From: Berberis thunbergii
Lineage: Eukaryota; Streptophyta; Magnoliopsida; Ranunculales; Berberidaceae
Assembly (NCBI GenBank): GCA_003290165.1
Contig: QNQO01002064.1
Span: forward strand, 62,001-126,000
Direction: 5' to 3'
DNA length: 64,000 nt
Part shown: piece after piece, positions 1 to 11,740 of the stretch
How positions within the stretch are numbered: position 1 is the stretch's first letter
How the letters are laid out: the number at the start of each line of letters is the position of its first letter
The notes under the pieces: generated by a model
Seen by the model: the letters and a program-made list of their open reading frames with translations, nothing else
The model's database searches: none
What the model was told of the DNA's origin: nothing
Position numbers and translations under genes: made by a program

Positions 1-8
1 CATCCCAA

Positions 9-43
<35 letters not shown>
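9..43. repeat. T16/A19 homopolymer junction
   Basis: A run of 16 T is followed directly by a run of 19 A, giving a small perfect hairpin at the very start of the window. It could be two abutting poly(A) tails in opposite orientation or a simple-sequence tract. Run lengths at such a site are unreliable. Confidence 0.8.
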
Positions 44-134
44 CAATAATGCAGGAAGGAAAACAAATCACAGTTCTGTAGCTCGATCAAACAAAAACCA
101 CAAATATTTAGTTCAATGAAACACACGTACAAAC

Positions 135-465
135 CTGCCATTCGCGCCAAAGGGGGCCACGACCTGTCCTCTGAGATCTAAAATCGGATAAGTTAACATT
201 GTTGGTACCAACTGCAAAACTCCAGTAGTCCCTCGCAGCTCTTGATATATCAATGCTTTCTACTTTCCTAGCTGCGAGTAACTCTTTGCTTAAGCCATGT
301 AAAAGAAAACATATAAAAGAAAGGTGATCTAGCGTAAAACTGCAGCTTGACAATTCATTCATAAGAATGTCATTTACGTTATAACGACCTAATGACATAG
401 GTGAAGAAAGAAAATCAAATCCTATGAACAAACAGTAGAAAACAACTTACATTTTCTGAGAGTCC
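135..465 (-). pseudogene. PI-transfer-protein exon, duplicated partial copy
   Basis: The minus strand encodes an exon of a plant class I phosphatidylinositol transfer protein (lipid exchange between membranes): KELLAARKVESIDI, then DYWSFAVG, NLSDF and the hallmark RTGRGPLWREWQ, followed by a GT donor at 134-133. The same stretch occurs at 3865-4164 in a second copy, with matching intron sequence around it. Only the last ~15 bases of the preceding exon (near 451-465) survive here, after which the sequence becomes unrelated. At the 5' edge of the exon (about 299) no AG acceptor is seen where the family alignment places it; the same is true of the other copy. This copy keeps the full middle block that the other copy has lost. 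Downstream exons would lie left of the window. It may belong to a tandem paralogue or be a stray duplication. Confidence 0.75.
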
Positions 466-789
466 AATACTTTCCCAAGGGTAGTCCAATACTTTCCTAA
501 GTGTTGTTTTACATCTTCTAGAGAGTTATGCCCAAACTCGTCTCTCCTGTCCAAGCCGCGACAATTCTGGGAAGCAACTCATCGATAGACCTTAAATTGC
601 CAAGGTAAGGAATTGATTTTATTTATTTTTATGCTTCTAAGCATAAACCATGGAAGTCGGGCTTAATATGTCAATTCAATTTCACTAAATATTTTGACTA
701 AACTAGTTGGACTTTTGTGAATTACATGTGATGATACATCAAAATAGACAAACTATCACAATCGTACACATGGCATAAAGACCTATCAC
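466..789. other. intergenic, nothing recognised
   Basis: AT-rich sequence with two near-identical short stretches (agtccaatacttt at 461 and 484). No gene or clear element end was found. The start of the neighbouring LTR may lie somewhere in here. Confidence 0.5.
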
Positions 790-1298
790 AAGAATACAAT
801 GCCTAATCTGTGGGGTCAGCTCATAAAGCCCAGGAACAATAAGGCCAATTATAGAGGCCTAAATCAGGCCTACCACTGAGGAGAAGTAAACAAGATCTGT
901 GTCCAAGTCCAGACAAATCAGAGCATAAGTCCAGGCCCAATACGCGTTCTCTCATAAAGAAGAAGAACATTACCAAGAAAGAGTCGTCGAGGAACTCACG
1001 TCTCCACGAACGCATCTCCGTTAAGGAGGAGACTGTTACAAAAACATCTCCTTCCGTTGCACCTCACATGCTTAAGTCATGCATGAAATTAACCACGACC
1101 ATTATAAAAGGTAAAGGGAACATTTGATAAAGGTATGCAACTTTAACTGAGTTTTTTCCAAATTTACATTCTTCTTCCAACAGAGTTACTTACTTAAGCA
1201 TCGAAGTGCCTTCGGCCACCAAAAAGGTGGTCATTGGCAGTCTAACAATTGTTTTGCAGGTCAAACTCACAGAAAGACGATTTTTGGATGTGTTAGTT
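790..1298 (+). mobile_element. gypsy-type LTR (Tat/Athila-like), start uncertain
   Basis: The right end is set by a PBS-like motif (TGGCACCATTCGTTGGGAA, 1299-1317) resembling the site that follows the 5' LTR of Tat-lineage gypsy elements. Upstream are a TATA-like tataaaagg (about 1102) and the block ccaacagagttactTacTTaAgCatC (about 1180-1205), typical of these LTRs. A diverged relative of the same LTR occurs at 44200-44560. The left boundary and any target duplication could not be fixed. Confidence 0.6.
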
Positions 1299-2700
1299 TG
1301 GCACCATTCGTTGGGAATGATGAGTTTCATCTTTCTAAACATAAAACAAACTGTGATAAGGTTCACCACAACCTAACGAAACATTAAAAAAAAACCATCA
1401 GAGGAAATGATGCAAACTACATATCCCAATCCGGTAATGATCGTGACAACTTTCCCGCCAACACATCACTAATGGCTCAAGCAAAAGATACAACCCGAAT
1501 CACCGGACCAATAGCATTCAAGAATGAGGATCCGCTGAACGCAATAGTTCAAATAGCCCAGACAACTATCAACGCTACCACTGATCCTCAGGTAGATTTG
1601 CTCATAACTTAGATGGAACATGTAACGATGATGCTGGAGAGGATCGCATAAAAGCACACTCACCTAGCTAACCCGGTTCAAGCACAACCACAATAAAACT
1701 CCACCAATTGAACTCAAGAAAGTAACAAACTCCCAACATAATCCTAACAAGGAAACTTAAAAAACAACAACCTTCCTTGAGGCAGGAATCCACTATATGA
1801 AGGGATGCTTACCGAAATCCAGTTCAGAATAGGGGTCACATATCCTAATGTATTATACGAATTGGCAAAATCGTCATTTTTTGACGCCCTCATGAAAACA
1901 ACAATGCTGAAAAAGTCCACTCCACCAAAGTTCGAGGTGTATGATGGCACTTCCGACCCGACCAATCATTTGAGATACTTCCACCACATGAAGGCCCTGA
2001 AGGAGACCACAAAATCAATTTTATGTAGAACATTCCCAATCAGTCTCACTTCTATAGCAATGAACTGGTTCAATAGTCTACCACCAAGATCGATAGATTC
2101 CTTTCAAGCTCTGGCCATCGCTTTCATCACCAGGTTTATCAGAAGCCAACAGATGAGGAAATGGCCACACTACCTCCTGCACATCCGACAGAAATCCGAA
2201 GAAACAATACAAGAATATGTCACCCGCCTTTACCAATGAACTGACAATGATTGACGGATGTAGCGATGACACAACCATTGCTACCTTCATGGCCGGATTA
2301 AAGAGATGCCCCTTCTTTGACACCCTTAACCTGAAGGCTCCAAATGGCATGACAATCCTGCTAAAAATAGCACAGAAGCATATCTCCCTAGAGGAGATGA
2401 AGGTAACCAAAAAGAAAAATGATCAAGAAAGAAAAAATTTCTCAAGAAAAAGAGAAAGAAATGAAAAAATAAGGGAAGACAATGGACAACAGGAAGGCAA
2501 CAACCCATCAAAGAAACATCAAAGTAGTGAAATGAGCGATTCGCGATGACAGGAACTCAGAAGGTTGCAACCAACACGAGCTCAACACAAACGGATAACG
2601 AGCATAATGAAGACCACATACAAACCATACACAACTCTAAAGAAAAGTCGAGGAAACATACTAAAACATATAGCGAAGTGGGATAACATTAATTGGTCGT
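1299..2700 (+). pseudogene. Ty3/gypsy gag remnant
   Basis: Downstream of the PBS-like site is a degraded gag (capsid) region. The clearest part is 1805-2239, with PPKFEVYDGTSDPTNHLRYF, AMNWFNSLPP and the IDSFQALAIAFITRF block of retrotransposon gag proteins. The frame changes near 2237 and continues at 2217-2549 with ELTMIDGCSDDTTIATFMAG and a basic tail rich in Lys and Glu. The N-terminal part (1320-1800) has several stops. No protease, reverse transcriptase, integrase or second LTR follows, so this is a truncated 5' end of an element, lying between the two PI-transfer-protein exon copies. Confidence 0.85.
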
Positions 2701-2931
2701 TTCGGATGAGAGGAGATCTAGGCAATGATCCGTTTTTTTTTTCTTTTAAGGTTGAGAGACTCTAGTAAAACAGTGTATATAAGAGCGTCTCCACTATTTT
2801 TATTATTGTACTATCACACTTCAGTAAGTCCACTAATAGCGCAAAACTTCACAAATCTCAAATTTTACGAGGGTTGTGTAGAAGTTCAAATTTCGAAATT
2901 GTTCATTCATTTAAGTTATAAATATTGTTAC
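2701..2931. other. unassigned AT-rich stretch
   Basis: Lies between the gag remnant and the last visible PI-transfer-protein exon. A terminal exon with the stop codon would be expected here but none is recognisable, so the 3' end of that gene was probably lost when the retroelement inserted or by later deletion. Confidence 0.4.
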
Positions 2932-4235
2932 CTGATTTAATGAGGAGTCACTGTATCTCTCTAGCTCTCTAATTTGTGTCATTGTTTTTCCATACCACTC
3001 ATCAATCCATGCAAAGCAATTCCTATGGCTTTCCTGAAAAAGTGCCCTTTCACCTGAAGGAAAACAGTAAAAGGCATCAATATATAATATGGTAATGAAC
3101 AATACCTATAAATAATGACTAAATAGAAACCAAAGAAGTTAAGAAATTTATAAAGACAAGGCTGACTATCAAAATAGCGAAGCTATTTAAGGGTATAATT
3201 CGGAATGAGAATAGACCATTACCATTGATAATTGTAAGATTATGACAGCAGTATTCCAAGGTAAGGGGCAAATATTTGGAAAAAAAAAATTATTTAATCT
3301 GAAGCTAACTACGGATTAGTTTTGTCAATCAAATAAGTTGGTGAGAGTGCAATGCTAACTATGTTTATTAATAGTGTAGAAACTGTTATTTCATCATATG
3401 AGCATAAACAGTGAAAACAACACGATACTGTAAGGTAAACTACTCTATTACTTATTTATTTACTTCGATTAAACACCACAGAACCAATGCATACCGCGAG
3501 AAGAGCTTTCTCCAGTCGATTACCAAATCCCCAGAACTGAGCATTAACTATTACTAACTTGTACGCTGTCATAACTGGAGCACACTTATCCTACAGAAAA
3601 TAACAATGATAATGTTAGTTTACAAAGCTTAATAGACCAGTAGTAACAATTAAATACCAGGTAGAAGAATAATTGAAAATGCAAGTGAAGGTGCACTCAA
3701 CACATTCATGGTACATTACATGCTTTTGTGGATTCAACCGAATGGGTATTATGGATTTGTACCGATTACCAATCAATAATGTAGGAAGGAAAGCAAATCA
3801 CAGTTCTGTAGCACGATCAAACAAAAACCACAAATATTTAGTTCAATGAAACACAAGTACAAACCTGCCATCCGCACAAAAGGGGGCCACGACCTGTCCT
3901 CTGAGATCTAAAACCGGATAAGTTAACATTGTTGCCAACTCCAGTAGTAACTCTAGATATATCAATACTTTCTACTTTCCTAGCTGCGAGTAACTCTTTG
4001 CTTAAGCCATGTAAAAGAAAACATATAAAAGAAAGGTGATCTAGCGTAAAAACTGCAGCTTGATAATTCGTTCATAAGAATGTCATTTACGTTATAACCA
4101 CCTAATGACATAGGGGAAGAAAGAAAATCAAATCCTTTGAACAAAAAGTAGAAAACGACTTACATTTTCTGAGAGTCCATTGTCTGCTTTATGAATGGTT
4201 TCGATAGTTAGACTGAATCGCGAAATATAAGGACA
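2932..4235 (-). pseudogene. phosphatidylinositol transfer protein (class I), fragment
   Basis: Four exons of a plant PI-transfer protein, minus strand: 4235-4164 (CPYISRFSLTIETIHKADN, 24 codons), ~4011-3865 (KELLAARKVESIDI ... RTGRGPL), 3590-3495 (YKLVIVNAQFWGFGNRLE, 32 codons) and 3053-2932 (ERALFQESHRNCFAWIDEW, 40 codons). Order and motifs follow the animal PITP fold (TGRGPL, YKLV, HR..F.W.D.W). Exon 3590-3495 ends in phase 0 (...CTC GCG, then GTATGC), while the next exon needs one more base for the conserved Gly (AGERALF); a missing G in the GCG-G junction would explain it. Exon ~4011-3865 carries an in-frame deletion in its middle and lacks a visible acceptor AG. The N-terminal exons and the stop are not found. 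It is most likely a non-functional relic, though individual exons have no internal stops. Confidence 0.8.
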
Positions 4236-4961
4236 CTGCCGAAGTAAAATCCCAATCACAAAGAATTAAAACCTTGAAAACTGAAATACAAATGAAAGAT
4301 ATACTTTCAATAAATAAAGAGCAATTTCAATACTTAGAATTAGAGAAATAAGAAAAGTACTTGCCTTGATCACTGAGAAATATTTCAACCACAGAGAAGC
4401 AAAAGACCAAAATTCAAAGAAATAACAAGGAAACAATCAGTACGAGTATTATGAAAAATATCAAAAATGGCAATTAAGAAGACATTGTTTTGCCAATTGT
4501 AGCTTACTTGTTGAGCTATAGAGCAGTCCAGCAGCTCCCCAAACTCTGTTTTCTGTTCTGGGAACAGCAGTCCAAAACCAAGGACCAACAATGCTAAGTT
4601 TCAAAACAGAGTCTGCTACATTACTCAGTTTCGACAAATTAATTGCTGCAATCTAGAATCTGCTGCAAAACATCACTGAAACGCAGCAGTTTATTACCCT
4701 ACTGCAGACAAGAAATCTGCATTTGGAAAAGTGTCATGTTTCACTGACTAAATGAGATAATTGAAATTAGTGGTAATTCAGAATGAACTCAGGTAAAATT
4801 AAAATCATATCTTATTAAAATTAAAATTATATTTATATTTATATGAAAATTTAGAAGTACCTTGTCAACTTCTACAGTAGATCCATCTTCGAGTCTGACA
4901 GTCAAAACCAGCTTCTAAAGTTTTTATTGGAGTACCCTAATCATAACAGAGTAATACTACA
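4236..4961. other. no gene recognised
   Basis: AT-rich. A short minus-strand stretch at 4859-4917 reads KLVLTVRLEDGSTVEVDK between an AG and a GT and could be a stray exon, but it matches no part of the PI-transfer protein and was not assigned. Confidence 0.4.
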
Positions 4962-5094
4962 GTACACTGATAAAGTGTCTGGTAACTTGCTTGGTGCTAT
5001 CAGGCACCATAGGATTGCATCGAGATAAGTGTTGTCACTTATCTTGATGCAATCCTACAATGTCTGGTAGCCACCAGACACTTTACCAGTGCAC
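4962..5094. repeat. foldback (inverted-repeat) element
   Basis: Two arms pair around a short loop at about 5027-5032. Outer blocks CACTGATAAAGTGTCTGGT / ACCAGACACTTTACCAGTG and inner blocks TAGGATTGCATCGAGATAAG / its complement near 5039 match with few differences; the middle of the arms is less well paired. This is the structure of a MITE or foldback element. No convincing target duplication was seen, and the termini differ from the 9-bp-TSD foldback family elsewhere in the window. Confidence 0.7.
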
Positions 5095-5427
5095 TTAAGA
5101 AAAACTGATCATAACAATATCCAAAGTTAGAGCGAGTTGTGTTTACTTATATAACCAACAATACTTTAGGGCTGGAAGAAGGATGCTATTATGTGGTTGA
5201 AAGCCTGCAACATCCTAAAATGTAGCTAATGACCTGAGTGTAACAATCATGGTAGCATTTGTTAATTTAAATAGTTGAAAACTTACCTTCAAGAATTTGA
5301 CATCATTCTTGATAGAGCTTTTCGTATCTTTGAGCAAGTGAAGGAGTGAACAATCTATGACTAATGTTTCATAAATATGGAATTGGTAGGGTGTCTTAAT
5401 TGATCCCAATTAACAAACAGGTTGTTC

Positions 5428-5560
5428 AACAATTGTAGTTCAATTGGACGGACATTTACTCTTTTTGTGAGAGGTCGTGGGTTCGAGACTCACCAGATAG
5501 GATTTTGTGAGTTTTCGCCCGATTAATAGGAGCACATGTGTTTCATTGGTCCAATTCATT
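5428..5560 (+). mobile_element. tRNA-derived SINE-like element
   Basis: An RNA polymerase III type promoter is visible: box A-like TAGTTCAATTGG (5436-5447) and box B-like GTGGGTTCGAGACTC (5478-5492) about 31 bases apart. A poorly conserved body follows (gttttcgcccgatta). Element ends are not sharp because a hAT MITE inserted just downstream. A related element lies at 46778-46900, with the same gagttttcg..gattatta body. Confidence 0.6.
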
Positions 5561-5797
5561 TCTAGGGGTGGGCAAAAACCGATTTAAATTCGGTTAACCA
5601 ACCGAATCGATTTTTAAATTCGCCGAAATATGAGTAGAAAGAAAATAATTTAAACCGAACCGAACCGATTATAAACGGTTCGAAATCGGTTTACGGTTTT
5701 GAACCGACCGATTTATAACCGAACCAACCAGATAGGATTTTGTGAGTTTTCGCCCGATTATTAGGAGCACATGTGTTTCATTGGTCCAATTCATTTC
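5493..5797. repeat. 235-bp tandem duplication across hAT MITE end and its flank
   Basis: The segment 5493-5727 (SINE tail, target site and the first ~165 bases of the hAT MITE) is repeated directly from 5728 on. The left target duplication TTCATTTC therefore occurs twice on the left (5555-5562 and 5790-5797) and once on the right (6342-6349). The first MITE start is at 5563; the intact element begins at 5798. Confidence 0.85.
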
Positions 5798-6341
5798 TAG
5801 GGGTGGGCAAAAACCGATTTAAATTCGGTTAACCAACCGAATCGATTTTTAAATTCGGTTTGGTAACCGAACCGAAATATGAGTAGAAAGAAAATAATTT
5901 AAACCGAACCGAACCGATTATAAACGGTTCGAAATCGGTTTACGGTTTTAAACCGATCGATTTATAACCGAACCGACCGATTAATTAAATATATATAAAT
6001 AACTAAATAACATGTAGGTGTCAATACCTAATTAGTGCAACAAATGCACTGCAGTACACCCTGTTGCATTGAATCACCCCATTCTCTCAAAGTTTTTAAT
6101 TTTGAGCTAAAAATTGGGTCTGTAAAAAAATTGGACATGTTTTAATGAAAGTCTTTCAAATGCTTGAGCCTGAAATTTCGACCCAACCGAACCGAACCGA
6201 TCCGAAATTCGGTTCAACCGAATTCATCGGTTTACAAATACAAAATTCAGTTTCGGTTTAAGTTTTGGGCAAACTGAATGAAATCGGTTCGAAATCGGTT
6301 TGGGGCTCAAAACCGAACCGAACCGACATTGCCCACCCCTA
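5798..6341. mobile_element. hAT MITE, 544 bp
   Basis: Ends are TAGGGGTGGGCAAAAACCG and CATTGCCCACCCCTA (inverted), flanked by the 8-bp target duplication TTCATTTC (5790-5797, 6342-6349). The body is dominated by repeats of AACCGAACCGAACCGA and their complements. A full-length relative with its own 8-bp duplication is at 59690-60238. No coding capacity; movement would need a transposase supplied elsewhere. Confidence 0.92.
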
Positions 6342-6349
6342 TTCATTTC

Positions 6350-6879
6350 TATAAATCTTTTACATTCTGACTCGAGTAATTATGCATATTGATACAATGT
6401 TTTTTTTTTAAAATTGATTTTTCGGGTAACCATCGCATCTTTTAGGATGTGAAAAATAAACCATTTTCTCGTTCCATTCTGTCCTAATTTGTTGGTCATT
6501 TTTGGATGGATCAAACTCATCACGATCTTGTTCCGTCTTGACATAGAGTGGAATGAAATCGAGATAAAAAAATTCTATCATGCTTATCCCATTCTGTACT
6601 GAACTTATTTATTTATTTATTATTATTAATTTTAATATTTTAATTAAGTGTGACTTGATTCTTGATAATCATATACTCGTAGTTTTATTTAACTATTTCA
6701 TTGTTAATGTAATTGATGCATAAGACTTGAATTATGTTGTTGAAACATGTCGGGTGTAAATTTTAGACTTAGAATAAATAACATCCCTCGCCCCTCTCCC
6801 TCAGGCGTTTCCTCAATGCGAAGGGCTGGTAAATAAGACAACTTAGGATTGTGGATCATGGTTACAAATCAACAAATGT
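6350..6879. other. unassigned, possible hAT-like debris
   Basis: AT-rich. The part near 6460-6600 (ttccattctgtcc..., ...cccattctgtactgaac) resembles in style the sequence at 9350-9500, suggesting a common non-autonomous element, but ends could not be defined. Confidence 0.3.
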
Positions 6880-7079
6880 ATTATTCGACAACGGTAAACT
6901 CAATTGGGATAAAAACTTGGGCCGGTCCAACTTGACCGAAACGACGACCCTCAATATAGGCCTAACGGGATAAGGATTGAGCCCAACTATTTGGGCCTAA
7001 ATAGCACATGGGCTAAAGAAATCTTCATATAAATGCATTGTCTAGGTTTAAGGGCTTTATTTGTTTTCCCCAGTTATAT
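6880..7079. repeat. tail of a tandem unit (partial unit 0)
   Basis: From tattcgacaacggtaaactc to cccagttatattgcacc this matches the ends of unit 1 (17085-17160) and unit 2 (23278-23490), including gcccaa..atttgggcct, the atataaatgcattgtctagg block and the A-run that follows. It marks the left end of the tandem array. Confidence 0.75.
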
Positions 7080-7157
7080 TGCACCAAAAAAAAAAAAAAA
7101 ACATTTTGTAACATAAAACATATTGAGTTAATAATCGACGTGGTGTTGCATCACATA

Positions 7158-8112
7158 CATGGGCGGACCTACTAAGGGGCGAGGGGGCAACTGCCCCCCC
7201 CCCCCTCAACTTTTAAAATATTTTTAGTATATATATTTTAGTCTTAAAAAATCGATTATATAATGTAGAATACAATATGTTAAATGTTTATGAAAATATT
7301 TAAATATGTCTTTGTTGGTGTAGTGGTTGGAGGTTTATCACTTTTAGTAAAAGACTTGAGTTCGATATTCTTCGAGTGCATTTTTTATTTTATTTTCAAT
7401 GCAATTTTATTAGTAATTGCAAACATTAAAAAATATTTAGTTTAATAAAAATTTATTAACATTAAATAAATGAATTGTTTTTCACAAGTAATATTAAATC
7501 TCTAACAAAAAAATATCTAAAATAATAATGATAGAATTCAATGAAAATATATACCATTAGCCAACTCGTATAAAATTTGAGCCTCATATAAACTATTTTT
7601 TCTTTGAAATTGTATTATGATCATATTAGATTCGCAAGTTTCAAATTTTTTTTAGCTTCACCTAGAACTTATCTTAATTATTTTGTGATTCTCAATTCTA
7701 GACAACCAGGTTATATAGCCACTTTTTGGTCAGGTTTTAAGTTTTTTTTACATTTTTATTATCCCTTCTATAGATAACGTTTGTGATTGTATTTTAAAGA
7801 GAATGAGTAAAGGTGTAAAAATGCTCTAGCCTGGCTAAAAATGGCTTTAAAGTCTGGTTGTCTAGACAAATTCTTTTGTGATATTAGTTATATATTCTAG
7901 TTATTATGTTTGTTTGCTTTTTGCTAACTGCTAAGGTTATCAACAGTGACCTTATTTTGGCTTAAAATTGTATTTTTTATAGTTAATTTTTTATTAGTTA
8001 CTAGCTTCGGTAAAAAAAAAAATTTGGTTTTACCATTGATAACTACTATTATCAACTAATAAGTATTTTTCATTTCGCCTCCCCCTCAATTAAAATCCTG
8101 AGTCCGCCCCTG
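7158..8112. mobile_element. hAT element, 955 bp, non-autonomous
   Basis: Termini CATGGGCGGAC and GTCCGCCCCTG are inverted and lie inside the 8-bp target duplication ATCACATA (7150-7157 and 8113-8120), the hAT signature. A C-run follows the left end (ctgccccccccccc). The interior is AT-rich without a transposase. At 7315-7375 there is a tRNA-like stretch (gtgtagtggttggagg ... gagttcgatattc) that may be part of the element or a small SINE within it. Confidence 0.9.
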
Positions 8113-8120
8113 ATCACATA

Positions 8121-9330
8121 CATATATTGAACCATTTCGATAGAACGTGTTAATCATGCGATAACATTTGCATGTTAGGGACTCATATTGAATCTCCAAA
8201 TACAGAAACCGCAACAAACACAAAAACATGTTCTTCAAACAAACCAAATTGATTGCTACATGTTCATGCATCTCAAGGTTGTATGTAGAATCCCAGATGC
8301 AGATCTTGTAGGGCATCCATCCATTGATAAACAAAACATGTTTTGTATAACGAAAATTCTAGAAAATCAGGTTTTGCAATCATCAAACTTAATTTCCTAA
8401 CATCAAATGCATTGTTATTAGAACATCCAAAACTTCAAACTAAGCCTACTAATTTCAATGAAGAGGGTCGAAATAGTGTTCTTATAATTTTTATATATTT
8501 TTCAGATTGTAAAATTCATCGAGTTTGGTTCGAAGAGATTTTTGACATGATATGACACGATATAAACCCTAAATAATCACGTTTCGAGCCAAATTTGACA
8601 GGGTATAACACAGACCAAAACATCGCACTTCATATTTTAGTTATTTGTTTATTTTTAATGTATCCGTTGAGCTAACATTACATTTGAAATTATTTTCAAT
8701 GTAATTCTAGGGTTTACTAGGAACAAAATAAACATTTCCAGGCATAGATCGATTGAGTGGTTGAAATTCGAAAAGAAATTTAGGCTTATTTTGATTTGAT
8801 ATTGGACCTGATGGATAACTAATATTTGGATAATGTAGTTTATTTTATTTCTGACCTACTTAGTGCCTAATTAATTAACCTTTTTTTGCCTAATTTATTC
8901 TTGAGACGTGCAAGTAAAAATAACCGCCATGAAACCTATGGAATACATGTACCTAAAAAATAACCTACCCTAGTTACCAAATAAGTCAATGTGGTAATTC
9001 AAAAATTAGAGATTCTATAAGCATTTTATTCACAGAAAACAAGCAGAACCGTGTAGTGAATTTAAAAAATAAATAAATAAATAAACTTGCATGTTTTTTA
9101 AATTATTTTAGATACAAGTTGTATTAAGACTTCATAATAAATTTTTGGATGTGAAGTAATAATAATATCGATCAAATCACACATCGCACTATGCAACGTC
9201 TTTTCATGGGCTAAATCTTTCTGAGGTGACTTTATTTTTTTGGGGAGCTATATGAGGCTATTTTTAGGGTTTGTCAGGGCCAAATGTTTTAGACCTTATT
9301 TGGTGAGTGAAGTCAGGATTCATAATTCAT
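8121..9330. other. unit-1 sequence, no gene
   Basis: Ordinary repeat-unit DNA; 8718-9080 matches 23728-24095 of unit 3 and is missing from unit 2. Two small open frames near 8190-8550 have no recognisable protein. Confidence 0.6.
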
Positions 9331-10563
9331 GGGGGTAGGCATTTCATCGTGTGATCATGTTCCTTTCTCGATCTCGTCTATTCTATCTTGATTTTTTTAG
9401 GTCTTAATGAAATTGAATAATTTCATCTCGATCTCATCCCATCTCGATATAGAATGGAATGGGATGAAGATTTTCAATCCCGCCAATCTCGTTTCATTCC
9501 GAGCTAATTTTTTAATATTTATTATTAAAATTTATTATTTATTTTAGAATTGCAATATTAGTGTAATTAAATAAAAATGAATTTAGTTGAAATCAGTGTA
9601 ATTGATATCAGTCTATATCTACAACTACTTGATATTAGTTTATTTCTAAAATTCTAAATGAATTATTTAATTGCAAACTCTTTAAAACTCAAAATGGGAT
9701 TGCTAACTACATTTGAGAGTTTTATTTCGTGTCAAGACAATAAATTTAATAACTATTTTTTTTAAAACAATAATGAAACATTCTTCTTAGCACCCAAAAT
9801 CTACTCATCATTTTGTTCACTATTCGAAACAGTAGAGCAGGTTCACCATTGCCATTATACTGTCCACCTCTTAGTCATTCAAAACTCTGCAAAAATCTTA
9901 ATTACATGGTGAATTTTAGCTATCATTTATGGTAGTTTATTATGATGTTGCATACTCAATCTAAGGCTATCATTTATGTATAGTTCTACGAATTGCCTTT
10001 GTCTCTTTTCAATTAAGTAAATTGAGACTTGGGTAAGCAGTAATTTGTCAAAAAATGAGAACACGTTGATCCCGTCCCGTGCTGTCAGGACTAGTACCGT
10101 TGGTCAGGGAAACCAAGATCAGAGGTCTTTCAAGACTTTTCTAATTGTCTCAAAACTCAATGTTCCCTTTTGAAAAGTGTCCAAATGCTTAGCATCTATA
10201 TTATAGGGGGAAGGTTTGAGCTCTTGAATGTGAGGACGTGTTGCCTCCATTGCATAGTCGGGTCAGACTGTACCGCTAGTATTTTTATTGTTTTCTTTGC
10301 AATATTTTTCAATTTCAAACTTGTATTTCCATCGATCGATAGCATTGAACTAGTCTTAAGCAACGTCCTTCCGAACGTTCCTCCCCATTGTAATCTATTG
10401 AATGTGAATGAGAGCTTTTACTAACTATTGTGCATTGTTATATTGTCTACAGATTGATATTATGCATTCTCAAGTTAATACTTGTGTCTGTCAAAGTAAC
10501 TACTCATAGACTTACTAGTGAATTGGATAGCTAGTGCCGCACGGATTACTAGTCCGTGACAGT

Positions 10564-10576
10564 TGGTATCAGAGCC
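10564..10576 (+). other. primer-binding site, initiator tRNA-Met type
   Basis: TGGTATCAGAGCC is the plant retrotransposon primer-binding site complementary to the 3' end of initiator tRNA-Met. It follows ...GTCCGTGACAGT, a plausible LTR end, and precedes gag by 13 bases. The LTR to its left (perhaps from about 10030) could not be delimited. Confidence 0.8.
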
Positions 10577-10588
10577 AGAGCTTGTTGA

Positions 10589-11740
10589 ATGCAAACCAGG
10601 ATACATGAACTAAATGAGCGCCTTAGCGCTATGGAGGAACGACAGGCTAGTCGAATGCATAAACTAGAAAGCATAATGGACCAGTTGAACACTTTGGGAG
10701 AACAGATTAGTTGGTTGGATGGACTCTTTTCACTGGCAGACAGAGTGGATTCGCTGGCTGAGCATGTTGATAACTTAGAGGGACGGACAGTCGCTATGGA
10801 AGAGTCGCCTCACCCCACAGCTCAGGTGATAAGTGACTTCCAATTACAGTTGGAGGACTTATTTGCAAGGGTTGGCTTGCTGACTAAGGCCACAGGGACA
10901 ACTGATCACCTCAGGATGAAAGTGCCTGAGCCAAAGTCATATGCTGGGGTACGAGATGGGAAGGAGTTAGAGAACTTCTTGTTTGATCTGGAGCAGTATT
11001 TTCGCGCAGTGAACCCCGAATCAGAAGAAGCCAAGGTCACCATGGCGACCATGTACTTAACAGGTGATGCGAAACTATGGTGGATAACCAAATATGCAGA
11101 TATGAAATAAGGTCGCATCCTTATTAGAACTTGGGCATACCTCAAGAAGGAACTCAAAAATCAATTATTGCCTGAGAACACTGATTTCTTAGCAAGGAGG
11201 AAGCTCCACACCATCAAACAGACAGGCAATATTCGAGACTATGTTCGACAATTTTCAACTTGCTTGCTAGATATTCGAGACATGTCTAGAAGAACAAAGT
11301 TTTATGTTTCATAGAACAAGCTCAGCCGCTTCTACAAGCAGAATTGCAAAGGCAGAATGTGACATATAGTATAAGTGTTATTGCGGCAACAGAAAGGTTT
11401 AGCAATTATATGTCCATGGCTGGATCCACTTCACTCAATCACTCCACAGCTAGAACTGGCACTACCAATTCAAGCTCATGGTCGAATGCTCGCTCACCTC
11501 ACCAAAACTGGGGAAACTCAAGTCAGAACCGAAGAAACTACAATTCCCGGCCGTTCAACCAAAATTGGAGTTCCAACAAAAATTGAAATGTCAGCTCTAG
11601 CAACTCAAATTACAACAACAAAGGAGGGCAAAACTACTCTGGGCAGTGGAGACCATCTGCCTTTGCCCCATGCATTATTTGCAATAATAGGGATCACCCA
11701 ACAGGCAAATTTCCATTCAAACCAGCTCTACACTCATTAA
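10589..11740 (+). pseudogene. Ty3/gypsy (chromovirus-like) gag, broken
   Basis: The open part (10589-11110) starts with a coiled-coil-like region (LNERLSAMEERQASRMHKLE, then LADRVDSLAEHVDNLEGR) followed by the gag domain (MKVPEPKSYAGVRDGKELE, FLFDLEQYFRAV, YLTGDAKLWW). A TAA at 11108 interrupts it; the same frame continues with RTWAYLKKELKNQLLPEN and IRDYVRQFSTCLLDIRDMS until a TAG near 11311. A zinc-knuckle remnant (CIICNNRDHPTGKF, about 11672-11713) has lost its last Cys (Phe instead). No pol genes follow before the insertion ends. Confidence 0.88.

Noticed and set aside
2565..2765. Small open frame downstream of gag
   Set aside because: No recognisable protease or zinc-knuckle features; treated as decayed retroelement sequence.
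4859..4917. Possible 54-base exon (KLVLTVRLEDGSTVEVDK)
   Set aside because: Plausible splice sites but no link to the PI-transfer protein or any neighbour; too short to support.
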